From positions 1 to 64,000 of the forward strand of contig NZ_LXSQ01000007.1 of NCBI RefSeq assembly GCF_001648475.1: DNA of 64,000 bases. The letters run 5' to 3'. Made by a program: the position numbers and the translations under genes. Under the pieces are notes generated by a model. That model was not told the DNA's origin. It did no database searches and worked only from the letters and a program-made list of their open reading frames with translations. The stretch comes from Eikenella halliae (GTDB taxonomy: Bacteria; Pseudomonadota; Gammaproteobacteria; Burkholderiales; Neisseriaceae). Every line of letters begins with the position of its first letter. The first letter of the stretch is position 1. Positions 6,525-15,706 of this stretch are shown one piece after another.

Positions 6525-8804
6525 TTACATCCGGCTGGTGAAGGTGCGGGTGATCACGTCTTGCTGCTGCTCTTTGGTGAGCGAGTTGAAGCGCACGGCG
6601 TAACCGGACACGCGGATGGTGAGCTGCGGGTATTTTTCCGGGTGGTCCATGGCATCGATCAGCATTTCGCGGTTGAGCACGTTCACGTTGAGGTGCTGGC
6701 CGCCTTCCACACCGGCTTCGTGGTGGAAGTAGCCGTCCATCATGCCGGCCAGGTTGCGTTCGCGGGAGTTTTCGTCTTTGCCCAGCGCGCCGGGGATGAT
6801 GGAGAAGGTGTAGGAAATGCCGTCTTTGGCAAACTCAAACGGCAGTTTGGCTACAGAAGTCAGCGAAGCCACCGCACCGCTCACATCACGGCCGTGCATG
6901 GGGTTGGCACCCGGGCCGAACGGTGCGCCTGCGCGGCGGCCGTCGGGCGTGTTGCCGGTTTTCTTGCCGTACACGACGTTGGACGTGATGGTGAGCACGG
7001 ACTGGGTGGGCACGGCGTTGCGGTAGGTCGGATGGGTGGCCACTTTTTTCATGAAGCGTTCCACCAAATCGCAGGCGATGCTGTCCACGCGGTCGTCGTT
7101 GTTGCCGAACTGCGGGTATTCGCCTTCGATTTCAAAGTCGACGGCAATGCCGTTTTCGTCGCGGATCGGTTTGACTTTGGCGTATTTGATGGCGGATAGC
7201 GAGTCGGCGGCCACGGACAACCCGGCGATGCCGCAGGCCATGGTGCGTTTCACATCACGGTCGTGCAGCGCCATCAGGGCGGCTTCGTAGCTGTATTTGT
7301 CGTGCATGTAGTGGATGACGTTCAGCGCGGTAACGTATTGGGTGGCCAGCCAGTCCATGAAGCTGTCCATGCGGGTCATTACGGTATCGTAGTCCAATAC
7401 TTCGTCTTTAATCGGCTCGGTTTTGGGGCCGACTTGGTCTTTGGATTTTTCGTCCACGCCGCCGTTGATGGCGTACAACAGGGTTTTGGCCAGGTTGGCG
7501 CGCGCACCGAAGAACTGCATCTGTTTGCCGATTACCATCGGACTCACGCAGCAGGCGATGGCGTAGTCGTCGCTGTTGAAGTCGGGGCGCATCAGGTCGT
7601 CGTTTTCGTATTGGATAGACGAAGTGTCGATGGAGACTTTGGCGCAGAACTCTTTGAAGCCTTGTGGTAGTTGTTCAGACCACAACACGGTGATGTTCGG
7701 TTCGGGAGACGGACCCATGTTGTACAGGGTGTGCAGCACGCGGAAGTTGGTACGGGTGACCAGCGTGCGGCCGTCCAAACCCATGCCGCCGATGGATTCG
7801 GTGGCCCAAATCGGGTCGCCGGAGAAGAGTTGGTCGTATTCGGGCGTGCGCAGGAAACGAACCATACGCAGTTTCATCACCAAATGGTCGATGAATTCCT
7901 GTGCCTGGCTTTCGGTAATCACGCCGTTTTTCAGGTCGCGCTCAATGTAGATATCCAAGAAGGAAGACACGCGGCCGAAGCTCATGGCGGCGCCGTTTTG
8001 CGATTTCACGGCGGCGAGGTAGGCAAAGTAAGTCCATTGGATGGCTTCTTGCGCGTTTTTGGCCGGGCCGGAAATGTCGAAGCCGTAGGAGGCGGCCATT
8101 TCCTTCATCTGTTTCAACGCAATGTGCTGCTCGTTGATTTCTTCGCGCAGGCGGATAACGCTTTCCAAGTTTTGGCCAGATTCCAAATCGGCTTGTAAAG
8201 AATGATACTGCTCGGTTTTGTCTTCCATCAGGCGGTCGATACCGTAAAGCGCCACACGGCGGTAGTCGCCGATGATGCGGCCGCGGCCGTAGGCATCGGG
8301 CAAACCAGTTAAAACGCCCGATTTCCGGCAGCGGCGGATGTCGGGCGTATACACATCAAACACACCTTGGTTGTGGGTTTTGCGGTATTTGGTGAAGATT
8401 TCTTCCACTTCGGGATTCAGTTCCACACCGTAGATTCGGCAGGAATCTTTCACCATTTTCAGGCCGCCGAAGGGCATGATGGAGCGTTTCAGCGGCTCGT
8501 CGGTTTGCAGGCCGACGATGGTTTCCAAATCTTTGTCGATATAGCCTGGCCCGTGGCTGGTGATGCCGGAAACCACTTGCGCATCAATCTTATACGGCGC
8601 GTGGGTTTTATTCTCCACCTTGATGCCTTCCATCACTTCCGCCCACAGCTTGGTGGTGGCTTCGGTGGCCGGCGCCAAGAAGCTGCCGTCGCCTTCATAA
8701 GGCGTGTAGTTTTTCTGGATGAAATCGCGCACGTCGATGCCGGTTTCCCAATCACCGCCGACAAAGCCTGCCCAGGCAGCCGGGCGTTCTATTGCTGAAG
8801 CCAT
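6525..8804 (-). CDS. pflB: Pyruvate formate-lyase (formate C-acetyltransferase)
   Basis: 759 residues. The catalytic pair Cys418-Cys419 (IACCVSPM) and the radical glycine Gly734 (RVSGYAVRF) sit at the same numbers as in the E. coli enzyme. It turns pyruvate and CoA into acetyl-CoA and formate without oxygen. The glycine radical is installed by PflA, encoded just downstream. A strong ribosome site (AGGAGG, 6 bases before the ATG) supports the start. The pair fits a facultative anaerobe living in the mouth. I looked for an FNR site upstream and saw no clear one. Confidence 0.98.
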   Translation of the reverse strand: MASAIERPAAWAGFVGGDWETGIDVRDFIQKNYTPYEGDGSFLAPATEATTKLWAEVMEGIKVENKTHAPYKIDAQVVSGITSHGPGYIDKDLETIVGLQTDEPLKRSIMPFGGLKMVKDSCRIYGVELNPEVEEIFTKYRKTHNQGVFDVYTPDIRRCRKSGVLTGLPDAYGRGRIIGDYRRVALYGIDRLMEDKTEQYHSLQADLESGQNLESVIRLREEINEQHIALKQMKEMAASYGFDISGPAKNAQEAIQWTYFAYLAAVKSQNGAAMSFGRVSSFLDIYIERDLKNGVITESQAQEFIDHLVMKLRMVRFLRTPEYDQLFSGDPIWATESIGGMGLDGRTLVTRTNFRVLHTLYNMGPSPEPNITVLWSEQLPQGFKEFCAKVSIDTSSIQYENDDLMRPDFNSDDYAIACCVSPMVIGKQMQFFGARANLAKTLLYAINGGVDEKSKDQVGPKTEPIKDEVLDYDTVMTRMDSFMDWLATQYVTALNVIHYMHDKYSYEAALMALHDRDVKRTMACGIAGLSVAADSLSAIKYAKVKPIRDENGIAVDFEIEGEYPQFGNNDDRVDSIACDLVERFMKKVATHPTYRNAVPTQSVLTITSNVVYGKKTGNTPDGRRAGAPFGPGANPMHGRDVSGAVASLTSVAKLPFEFAKDGISYTFSIIPGALGKDENSRERNLAGMMDGYFHHEAGVEGGQHLNVNVLNREMLIDAMDHPEKYPQLTIRVSGYAVRFNSLTKEQQQDVITRTFTSRM

Positions 8805-9224
8805 AATAACCTCCTATTTGACATAAATAAATAAAACGACGTTACAAATTAGCATTCATTATGAAGGATAGCATGCCCCATGTTCCTTTTGGCGGGAAAC
8901 CCAGCCAATCAAGCTTCCCCTTAATCCAAGTCAAACTTGATGTGCTTCATTTATGCTTCATCGGCGGATGAGGGGCAGACAATTTTCAGGTAGCCTCGTT
9001 TTCCGGCAAAGCCGCCCGGCTTCGGCATAGCTAAATTACCCTCCGGTTCGGCTTCGTTCGCAGGCAAACCAAACGCTGCTTCCGGTATAGGAGGCTTCCT
9101 TATTTCGAACGCGATTAGAACTGCTATAAAATCCCCTTCTAACCGTTTTTCAGGTAGCCTTTGCCGCATGAGAAACCACCTATAATCCATCACCGCCAAC
9201 CCATTCAAGAAAGGCTACCTGAAA
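8805..9224. other. Gene-free stretch upstream of pflB
   Basis: About 420 bases with several single DUS copies (near 8985, 9150 and 9210). It must hold the pflB promoter. An 85-codon frame at 8951-9208 reads through a DUS and is not convincing. Confidence 0.55.
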
Positions 9225-9620
9225 ATGCCGCTCGTTTCCCTTCACGACTACCTCCGCCCTTGGAAGCTGTTTTCGCTTGCCTGCGGCATCGCTATCCTGA
9301 TTGCCGGTTCCTACCTCCAGCCCGCACCCGACTGGGATATTCCCATCAGTTTCCTGATGGCCTTCAGCACTTATCTTTTCGCCCCCATTACCTCGCGCAC
9401 ACTGGCGCGGCGGCAGTGGAAATACTTGCCGCTGGCGCTGTTTGGCATGTGGTTTTCCGTTGACGGCATCTACTGGCTGTATTGGTCGTGGCGCGATCCG
9501 GTAGCACTCGAAATGATGCGCAGCGGCAATGCCCCCGCCTCTACCTGCCTGTATGGCCTATGCGCCATGATTTGGCTGCACGACGGTACCCTGCGCGAAA
9601 TATTGCGCCTGAAGAAGTAA
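9225..9620 (+). CDS. Small inner-membrane protein, unknown function
   Basis: 131 residues with about four hydrophobic segments (near 15-32, 41-60, 66-88 and 107-120). The start codon directly abuts a DUS (CTACCTGAAAATG), so translation begins at the edge of the uptake sequence. No ribosome site of note is visible. I do not recognise the family, but codon use and the long frame look real. It is followed by about 150 bases of non-coding sequence and a gene on the opposite strand. Confidence 0.6.
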   Translation: MPLVSLHDYLRPWKLFSLACGIAILIAGSYLQPAPDWDIPISFLMAFSTYLFAPITSRTLARRQWKYLPLALFGMWFSVDGIYWLYWSWRDPVALEMMRSGNAPASTCLYGLCAMIWLHDGTLREILRLKK

Positions 9621-9775
9621 AGCGCATCGTGATTAACATAAAAATGCCGCAGCACTGACCCGCCATTTTGCGCTAGCGGAAGTTGAATGCGCTGCCCTCG
9701 AAGATTCGCCCAACTGATTAGGTGTGGCTGCCGGAATCCGAACCGACCAGCCTTGATTTGCAGAACAAACCGCAC

Positions 9776-10594
9776 CTAATCAATCCGATAATGCAGCATA
9801 CGGCTGCTTTCGCGGATAACGCGCACTAGGCGCATAATCAGGCTGGAAACAAAGCCGATGCGTTTCCACTCGGCCGGGAAATCGCCCACGATGTAGCGGT
9901 TGGAAATAAAGCGCAGATTGTCTGCCCATTGCTCCGGCTCGCGTTCGTTGTCGCAAAAGGATTCAAAACGGGCGCTAACGTGCTTCACGGCATCGTGGCG
10001 GGCGGAATTTTTGACTGTCCAGCTGTTGCACATATCGAAGGCGATTTCACTGCCGTGAAAACGGGCGGCCAGGTTTTGGAACAGGCCGCGCACCATTTCA
10101 TTGGAGAAATACATCAGCACGCCTTCAATCACAAACAGGAATTGCGCATCGGGGTGGCGGGCGTGCAAATCGTCCATCCATCCGGTGTCGAAGGCGGAAG
10201 CGGCAATCAGGGTTTCGTTGCTTTGCGGCGGCAGGATGGCGCGCCGCCATTGAATCACGTCTTCCAAATCCAGCTGATAAAACGGCACACCGTCTGCTTC
10301 GCTGCCGATGCGTTCGCGGCGGCTGTCGAGCCCGCAGCCGAGAATCACAACCACCGGGCGGCTTTGGCGGCGGATGAAATCGGCGGTGAGCCGGTCGAAA
10401 TAGCGGGCGCGGATGGCTGTGCCGATGCGGGAGGGCTTGGCGCGGTTAAACTTGGCAAAATCATAGTCGATCTGCGGCACCAGGCGGCAGGCGGCGGGAT
10501 CGGTAAGGATGGGGTTTGCCTCTTGGGAAGAGAGGTATTTCATGTAGAGCGGAATCAGCAAGGTTTCGCTGACGGCGTTTTCGATTTTAATCAT
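9776..10594 (-). CDS. SAM-dependent O-methyltransferase, leucine-carboxyl-methyltransferase-like
   Basis: 272 residues. The pattern RARYFDRLTADFIRR, VVVILGCGLDSRRERI (SAM-binding glycine loop, near residue 83) and FYQLDLEDVIQWRR is that of the PF04072/COG3315 family, often annotated as polyketide-type O-methyltransferases. FVIEGVLMYF is the conserved 'EGvlmYl' motif. The natural substrate is unknown. A good ribosome site (AGGAGAACGCC) precedes the ATG. A Correia element lies directly upstream and could carry its promoter. Confidence 0.85.
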   Translation of the reverse strand: MIKIENAVSETLLIPLYMKYLSSQEANPILTDPAACRLVPQIDYDFAKFNRAKPSRIGTAIRARYFDRLTADFIRRQSRPVVVILGCGLDSRRERIGSEADGVPFYQLDLEDVIQWRRAILPPQSNETLIAASAFDTGWMDDLHARHPDAQFLFVIEGVLMYFSNEMVRGLFQNLAARFHGSEIAFDMCNSWTVKNSARHDAVKHVSARFESFCDNEREPEQWADNLRFISNRYIVGDFPAEWKRIGFVSSLIMRLVRVIRESSRMLHYRID

Positions 10595-10611
10595 GGCGTT
10601 CTCCTGTAAAT

Positions 10612-10715
10612 CATAGTGAATTAACCAAAATCAGAGCAAGGCGGCGAGCCGCAGACAGTACACACGTTACGGCAAGGCGAGCCAACGCTGTACTGGTTTT
10701 TGTTAATTCACTATA
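10612..10715. repeat. Correia-type repeat element (CREE), 104 bp
   Basis: Same family as 6277-6380 but in the opposite internal orientation. The left end is changed to CATAGTGAATTAAC and the right end is intact. It lies 18 bases before the methyltransferase ATG. Confidence 0.82.
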
Positions 10716-10800
10716 TTTTGTCTGAAACCCGGAAACAAACCCAATCAGAGGCTACCTGAAAGCATTTCTGCCAAGCTCAAACGGGGCTTCCGCAAAGCAA

Positions 10801-10841
10801 AAAACAGAGGCTACCTGAAAATAATTATCAGATAGCCTCAT
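10801..10841 (-). terminator. Terminator of serC, from a decayed DUS pair
   Basis: GAGGCTACCTGAAAA (10807-10821) pairs imperfectly with TATCAGATAGCCTC (10826-10839). On the minus strand it is followed by TGTTTTTTGC. Confidence 0.75.
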
Positions 10842-10866
10842 TATACGCTTAATTTTTAAGCACGGC

Positions 10867-11970
10867 TTAGCCGTAGCGTTTCTGAAATTCGCGCATAAAT
10901 TCAATCAGTGCCTCCACGCCCTGCAGCGGCATGGCGTTGTAGATGCTGGCCCTCATGCCGCCCATGCTCTTGTAACCGCGCAACAGGCGCAGGCCGCGCG
11001 TGGTGGATTCTTGGGCGAAGAGTTCATCCAATTCTTGGTTGCCGGTGGTGAAGATCACGTTCATTCTGGAACGGGCGGCGGGAGCGACGCGGTTGCGGTA
11101 GAAGCCGCCGCTGTTGTCGATGGCGGCATACAGGGTTTTGGCTTTGAGGGTGTTGATGGTTTCCATGTGTTCCACACCGCCTTGCGACTGCAGCCAGCGG
11201 AATACGAGGCCGGAAATATAAATGGGATAAGTGGCGGGGGTGTTATACATACCTTGGCGGTTGATGTGCGAACGGTAGTTCCACACATCGGGCACGCGGC
11301 TGGAGCAGCGATCGAGCAGGTCTTCACGGATGATGACGATGGTGGTGCCGGAAGGGCCGATGTTTTTCTGCGCGCCGGCATAAATCACGCCGAAGTCGGC
11401 CACATTGACGCGGCGGGAAAGAATCTCGCTCGACATATCGCACACCAAGGGCGGCATATCTGCGCCCAGTTTGGGCACTTCACGGTATTGCAGGCCGTGC
11501 ACGGTTTCGTTGATCACGAAATGCACGAAGGCGGAGCTCGGGTCGATATCCCAAGACGCAACCGGCGGCAGGTCGGTGTAGTCGAACATTTCGCCGCCGT
11601 GCGCGGCCAGATGAATATCAACATCCGACAATTTGCCCATTTCCTGATGGGCGATGCGGCTCCAGTTGCCGCTCACCACAGAATCGACACGCTTGAAGCC
11701 GTTGCTCAGGTTCATCACGGTCATGTTGAACTGCGCGCTGGCGCCACCTTGCAAAAACAAAACCTTATAGTTATCTGGAATATGCAAGAGCTGGCGCAAA
11801 TCCTGCTCGGCATGATAGAGGATGCTCATGAACACGTCGGAGCGGTGGCTCATGGTCATCACGGAAAAGCCCGTGCCGTTGTAGTCGAACATTTCGCTTT
11901 GCGCGGTGCGCAATACGGATTCGGGCAGCACGGCCGGGCCGGCGGAGAAGTTGTAAATCGGGGTATCCAC
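10867..11970 (-). CDS. serC: Phosphoserine aminotransferase
   Basis: 367 residues when begun at the GTG codon at 11970 (MDTPIYNFSAGPAVLPESVL), which fits the family length and its conserved NFSAGPA start. The longer frame to 12078 adds sequence not seen in SerC. The PLP-binding lysine is Lys202 in YAGAQKNIGPSG; GGASAQF near residue 76 binds phosphate. It makes 3-phosphoserine for serine synthesis and also serves pyridoxal phosphate synthesis. Transcription ends at the hairpin at 10801-10841. Confidence 0.96.
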   Translation of the reverse strand: MDTPIYNFSAGPAVLPESVLRTAQSEMFDYNGTGFSVMTMSHRSDVFMSILYHAEQDLRQLLHIPDNYKVLFLQGGASAQFNMTVMNLSNGFKRVDSVVSGNWSRIAHQEMGKLSDVDIHLAAHGGEMFDYTDLPPVASWDIDPSSAFVHFVINETVHGLQYREVPKLGADMPPLVCDMSSEILSRRVNVADFGVIYAGAQKNIGPSGTTIVIIREDLLDRCSSRVPDVWNYRSHINRQGMYNTPATYPIYISGLVFRWLQSQGGVEHMETINTLKAKTLYAAIDNSGGFYRNRVAPAARSRMNVIFTTGNQELDELFAQESTTRGLRLLRGYKSMGGMRASIYNAMPLQGVEALIEFMREFQKRYG

Positions 11971-12318
11971 AGTAAAAACTCGATTGAAAATAGGGCGAGA
12001 TGCCTTAACGGGTGGGGATTCTATCGTTTGCAAACCCGTTGCAGCAAGGATTTCCGCCATTTCCCCGCCAAACAGCACAACAGTGAAAAACTATTCATCA
12101 GCTACGATTACCAGCCAGCAAAAGTGACTTTCACCATTTATTTCTAAAAAATAGAATTTATCGCCATAAATCCAATAACGGCAAGTGAAGCCCACCCTGT
12201 CGCTATTTTGGTCTTTGCCGCTTGGCAGGAGCGGCCTGGATTTCATGAGCATGGCGTTTTCAGGTAGCCGGCCGGAGAGGCTACCTGAAAATGCCGTGCC
12301 GTTAGCCCGTTATAAGAA
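11971..12318. other. Gene-free stretch upstream of serC
   Basis: 348 bases. It holds the serC promoter region (AT-rich near 12100-12170) and the DUS hairpin at 12249-12299. Nothing else recognised. Confidence 0.55.
12249..12299. terminator. Extended inverted DUS pair
   Basis: Stem of about 21 pairs (12249-12269 with 12279-12299): the DUS plus flanking GCATGGC/GCCGTGC. It lies 20 bases beyond the stop of the carbonic-anhydrase-like gene. Confidence 0.7.
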
Positions 12319-12861
12319 TCAACCCTCCAGCGCCGCCCTATGCCCTTCCGCCACCCGCACATAATGCGCCGCCGAATAAGGCAGAAACGCCAGCTCCTCC
12401 GCCGTGAGCCGCCGCACCTGCCTCACCGGCGAGCCCACATACAGATAGCCGCCCTCCAGCCGTTTGCGCGGCGGCACCAGGCTGCCCGCCCCAATCATCA
12501 CATCATCTTCAACCACCGCATCATCCAGCACGATGCTGCCCATCCCCACCAACACGCGGTTGCCCACGGTGCAGCCGTGCAGCGTGGCATGGTGGCCGAT
12601 GGTGCAATCCTCGCCGATAAGCAGCGGCGAACCTTCCGGCTTGCCGTCTGTTTTGTGGCTCACATGCAGCATCACATGATCTTGAATATTGCTGCGTTTT
12701 CCCACGCGGATGCTGTTTACATCCCCGCGCAACACGGCAAACGGCCACACCGACACCTCCTCTGCCAGCACCACATCCCCCGCCACCAAACACAGCGGAT
12801 CAAGGTAACAACTGCCATGCACCTGCGGCACGGCAGACAAATAAGGGCGGATATTGCTCAT
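12319..12861 (-). CDS. Gamma-carbonic anhydrase family protein (left-handed beta helix)
   Basis: 180 residues. Repeated hexapeptides such as VSVWPFAVLRGDVNSIRVG, SNIQDHVMLHVSH and IGEDCTIGHHATLHGCTVG build a left-handed beta helix. The three histidines in QDHVMLH and IGHHATLHG match the metal site of the YrdA/CaiE group. Members bind zinc or iron and may hydrate CO2, but many have no shown activity. A clear ribosome site (AAGGAG) precedes the ATG. It stands alone between hairpins. Confidence 0.9.
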   Translation of the reverse strand: MSNIRPYLSAVPQVHGSCYLDPLCLVAGDVVLAEEVSVWPFAVLRGDVNSIRVGKRSNIQDHVMLHVSHKTDGKPEGSPLLIGEDCTIGHHATLHGCTVGNRVLVGMGSIVLDDAVVEDDVMIGAGSLVPPRKRLEGGYLYVGSPVRQVRRLTAEELAFLPYSAAHYVRVAEGHRAALEG

Positions 12862-13109
12862 GGGAAACTCCTTTTCTCATCAAACTGCGAAGGCTACCTG
12901 AAAATCGGATAACGGCAAAGCCAGCCTGGATACAGCAAAACCGGTTGGCGCTTCTTTTCTCGATTTTCAGGTAGCCTTCAGTTTTGGCATGCTGGCACGA
13001 GGCCGAACAAATAGCGTGGCAACACTGCCCGGCCTGCCTAATTCACACCGCCCTCCCCCATAACGGGAAGGCAGCGGGTTTAATCCCGCCTATTGTTTCC
13101 AGGTAGCCT

Positions 13110-13391
13110 TTAGGCTGATTTGCCCGCTTCGTAGTGGTAGTGCTCCAAATGGGCGCTGCTGAAATTTTGGATGAATTGGGCAGTTTGGTGCTCGTCTTTG
13201 GTGGGGCGGATGATTTGGCTTTGCACCGCCCAATCATACACCGGCTGGTCAATCGGATAGGCGGTGAGCAGGCCGCTGAGGGCGTGTTGCCGAATCCAGC
13301 GCTCTGCGTTTTCTTTACCGGAGAAGCAGGCCGACACATTCCGGCTGCCGCTGCCTTGAAACACCCAAACCCGATTATCCGCCCGGCTCAT
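13110..13391 (-). CDS. DUF7710-type protein
   Basis: 93 residues. WVFQGSGSRNVSACFSGKEN, AERWIRQHALSGLLTAYPID and HLEHYHYEAG follow the pattern of the DUF7710 domain as I know it (function unknown, often found in toxin/immunity neighbourhoods). Its ATG overlaps the stop of the upstream gene (13388) by four bases, so the two are translated together. No membrane segment or signal is visible. Confidence 0.75.
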   Translation of the reverse strand: MSRADNRVWVFQGSGSRNVSACFSGKENAERWIRQHALSGLLTAYPIDQPVYDWAVQSQIIRPTKDEHQTAQFIQNFSSAHLEHYHYEAGKSA

Positions 13392-13810
13392 GCCGCTGCC
13401 CCTTGGCTCAGCCGCTCAAGCAGTGCGCCGTCTTTGCCGAATTCGGCCAGCGTGCCGCCTATATCGAACCAGACTTGCTGGTTAGGTTCGCCGCTGCCGT
13501 CCAGATGCCAGGCCGCCCAGCTATACACTCCTTGGAGTTCGTGGGTGCGGCCGCCGCCGGACACGTGCAGGCAAAATTCAAAGGCCACGGCGGTGCGGTT
13601 TATGGTTACGGCTTCGGGATTGCTTTCGGAGCGGGTGCCGACGGTAAGCCAATCGGGCGGGGAGGTAACGGCAAAATCGAGCAGGCGGCCGTCGGCCACT
13701 TGTTCGCGCAAAATGCTTTCGATGCTGCGGCGGATTTCCGCATAGGGTTCATCGGCAAGCCATTGCAACATATGCCGGGTTTCGTCGAGGAGTTGGAAGT
13801 TATCTTTCAT
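13388..13810 (-). CDS. Soluble member of a four-copy local protein family
   Basis: 140 residues, no membrane segment. It aligns over nearly its whole length with the C-terminal domains of the three membrane proteins at 14048, 33891 and 34940. Shared features: R-L-L-D near residue 42, T-S-x-P-x-W, R-T-x-x-A-F-E-F, L-H-V-S-G-x-G-x-T-H, G-V-Y-x-W-A and G-T-L-A-E-F-G. I do not recognise a named family. Four-base overlap with the DUF7710 gene. Role unknown; the paired small soluble proteins could be immunity proteins. Confidence 0.7.
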   Translation of the reverse strand: MKDNFQLLDETRHMLQWLADEPYAEIRRSIESILREQVADGRLLDFAVTSPPDWLTVGTRSESNPEAVTINRTAVAFEFCLHVSGGGRTHELQGVYSWAAWHLDGSGEPNQQVWFDIGGTLAEFGKDGALLERLSQGAAA

Positions 13811-13833
13811 TATTTTGAATTAGGTAGTTGTGG

Positions 13834-13873
13834 TTTCAGGTAGCCTGTATTCGGCAGACCGGGCTACCTGAAA
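13834..13873. terminator. Inverted DUS pair
   Basis: TTTCAGGTAGCC (13834-13845) pairs with 13862-13873, between two members of the local family. Confidence 0.5.
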
Positions 13874-13924
13874 GCGTGCGCCGCAATGCAGGTAAACGAT
13901 GTTTTGGCACGGCTGAAGTAAAAG

Positions 13925-14005
13925 TAGATTGGGTTGACAAACCCAACACCCACAGATGATCTGACGGTTTTGTGTTGGGTCATGACCCAACCTACATCTA
14001 AAACG
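13925..14005. repeat. Small hairpin repeats with GGGTTG...CAACCC arms
   Basis: Two hairpins: ATTGGGTTG-acaa-CCCAAC near 13930 and TGTTGGGTCATGACCCAAC near 13972. Similar units recur near 34765-34845 and 44755-44775. They are dispersed non-coding repeats. Confidence 0.5.
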
Positions 14006-14047
14006 ATGTTTCCGCGCAGTTAACAATAATGGGAAACGGCCAAGCAT

Positions 14048-14755
14048 TTAATTCGCTGCCTTCAGCCGCTCGGTCATCCGGCTGCCGCCGAAATCGGCCA
14101 ACGTGCCGTTGAGATCAAGCCAGATTCGCTGTCGCTGCTCGGCAGGCGGGCGGTTTAGGCGGCTGCCCGCCCAGGTGTATACGCCAGTGAGCTTGTGGGT
14201 TTGGCCGTTGCCGGACACATGCAGCACAAATTCAAACGCCATACCGGTGCGGCTGATGACGACAGTTTGGCCATTTTCTTCCTCCCGAATCTCCACGGTT
14301 TGCCATTGCGGCATGGAAGTGGCGACAATGTTGAGCAAACGGCTGTCGGCCATTTTTTGGCGCAACAGCTGTTCGATGTTTCGGCAGATGTGTTGGTAGG
14401 GCGTGTAGTCCAGACATTGCAGCATGGAATAGGAGCTACCTAGCAGCTGGAAATCATAAAGGTTGGTGGTGGGCGGCTCGGAAGACTGTATATCGGTTCG
14501 GCGTTGTTGGCACATGATCGCTTCCCGTCTTTGATTCTGCGTTTTTCTCCAGCCGCCCAGCAGGCCAAACACACAAGCAAATATAAAACCCCCAACCACA
14601 ATCAGGATAGCAACTCCCCAAAAAAACCCGTCCGGACCAAGGAAAAGCAAGAACACTAAGACATATAGCCACTCTCCCAAAAGGAGACTGGCTATATACA
14701 TCAGCACAACCGTTATAAACAGGGCAGCTAGGAAACAAACAAATTTATTAATCAT
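14048..14755 (-). CDS. Membrane-anchored paralogue, copy 1
   Basis: 235 residues from ATG 14755, chosen because GGAAG sits six bases upstream; codons further 5' (to a TTG at 14779) lack a ribosome site. Two or three hydrophobic segments (about residues 4-26, 28-40 and 44-67) are followed by a cytoplasmic or periplasmic domain of ~140 residues shared with the soluble protein at 13388. The domain carries RTGMAFEFVLHVSGNGQTH, GVYTWAGSRL and WLDLNGTLADFGG. The copy at 33891 differs at only 8 residues. I know of no named family. Neighbouring genes suggest a link to the polymorphic-toxin locus. Confidence 0.75.
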   Translation of the reverse strand: MINKFVCFLAALFITVVLMYIASLLLGEWLYVLVFLLFLGPDGFFWGVAILIVVGGFIFACVFGLLGGWRKTQNQRREAIMCQQRRTDIQSSEPPTTNLYDFQLLGSSYSMLQCLDYTPYQHICRNIEQLLRQKMADSRLLNIVATSMPQWQTVEIREEENGQTVVISRTGMAFEFVLHVSGNGQTHKLTGVYTWAGSRLNRPPAEQRQRIWLDLNGTLADFGGSRMTERLKAAN

Positions 14756-14792
14756 CAATCTTCCAATCATCATTTGCAAACAGCCCTATCCT

Positions 14793-14832
14793 TTTTCAGG
14801 TAGCCTCCACCCGCTAAAAGGCTACCTGAAAA
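14793..14832. terminator. Inverted DUS pair (inside duplicated block)
   Basis: 13-base stem (14793-14805 with 14820-14832). The same pair with the same flanks occurs at 34636-34675. Confidence 0.55.
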
Positions 14833-14860
14833 CGATGTTTCTGTAAGTTCAGATTGACAC

Positions 14861-15706
14861 TTGCCCCCAAGGAACAAGCAGATTGAAATTTTTGAGAATA
14901 CCGTAAATAAACTCTACACGGTGTGTGAAGATTACCCCAACTATTCTGTTATGGCAAGAGGTTGCAAATGTTTTTCAGGTGCTTGGTCTGCAGGTGTATT
15001 GTTGTCTGCCAGGCAACCCAATACTGCCAATAATTGCTTCTTCACCCAGCCCTACTGCTTCAACCGCGACAATCTCACCACCATCAATTCGTTTCTCGAC
15101 ATCCTGTTTGCCAACTATGCCAAGGTGCTGCCGATACGGGTGGACTTGGAAATCATGCAGGACTATGTGTCGGCATACGGTTATGAGGAGCTGAAACTGC
15201 TGTTTACCCGTTTGCGCAACAACCTGCGCTACAACCGGCGGTTTGAACACTATGTTTCCTACCTCGCCAAGCTGGAGTTCACCCCGCTCAGCAGCTGGCA
15301 CTACCATGCGTATTTCTTCTTCGACGGCCAGTATGTGTGTGACGATTACGGCTATGCTGCTTTTATCTGCGATTATTGGCGCCACACCATCACCCAAGGC
15401 CGGGGCAGAGCCTACAGCAGCAATCTGGACAACCGGATTTGGGATGCGGAACGCTATGAATTGGAAGGTATGCTGCATGGCAATACACTAGAGCAGCCGA
15501 TTCATCCTAACCGCAATGCGCTGGGCAAAGTGATCGACTATCGGGATGCCGAGATGATTTGGAAGCTGAGGCAATCGGCCTATTACTTGGCCAAAGAGCA
15601 ACCCGACCATCTGACGGCGAAACAGCACTACGCCAAAAGACTACGCTGCCTGACGACGGGGCAGATTCCGATTAAAGACGGGAGTGGGAGAAAGAGAAAG
15701 GTATGA
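14861..15706 (+). CDS. YagK/YfjJ-type (inovirus Gp2-like) protein, 5' end possibly lost
   Basis: 281 residues if begun at a TTG at 14861; the first ATG is at 14951 (residue 31). PIRVDLEI (about 91-98) and SSWHYHAYFFFDGQ (145-158, with an H-x-H motif) match the YagK/YfjJ C-terminal or inovirus Gp2 pattern as I recall it. Such proteins come from filamentous phages, satellites and genomic islands and resemble HUH replication proteins. The lack of a normal start, 20 bases from the edge of the duplicated block, suggests the true 5' end was removed by recombination. Confidence 0.6.
   Translation: MPPRNKQIEIFENTVNKLYTVCEDYPNYSVMARGCKCFSGAWSAGVLLSARQPNTANNCFFTQPYCFNRDNLTTINSFLDILFANYAKVLPIRVDLEIMQDYVSAYGYEELKLLFTRLRNNLRYNRRFEHYVSYLAKLEFTPLSSWHYHAYFFFDGQYVCDDYGYAAFICDYWRHTITQGRGRAYSSNLDNRIWDAERYELEGMLHGNTLEQPIHPNRNALGKVIDYRDAEMIWKLRQSAYYLAKEQPDHLTAKQHYAKRLRCLTTGQIPIKDGSGRKRKV

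Noticed and set aside
8805..8960. FNR-type site upstream of pflB
   Set aside because: Only TCAAACTTGA was seen, which does not fit TTGAT-N4-ATCAA; I would not claim it.
8951..9208. 85-codon minus-strand frame
   Set aside because: Reads through a DUS (giving the GYLKI signature of such false frames) and has no ribosome site.
11971..12078. Longer start for serC
   Set aside because: The extra 36 codons have no counterpart in SerC proteins; the GTG at 11970 gives the conserved N-terminus.
11011..12147. 378-codon frame opposite serC
   Set aside because: Antisense of a clear serC gene; composition is an artefact of codon bias.
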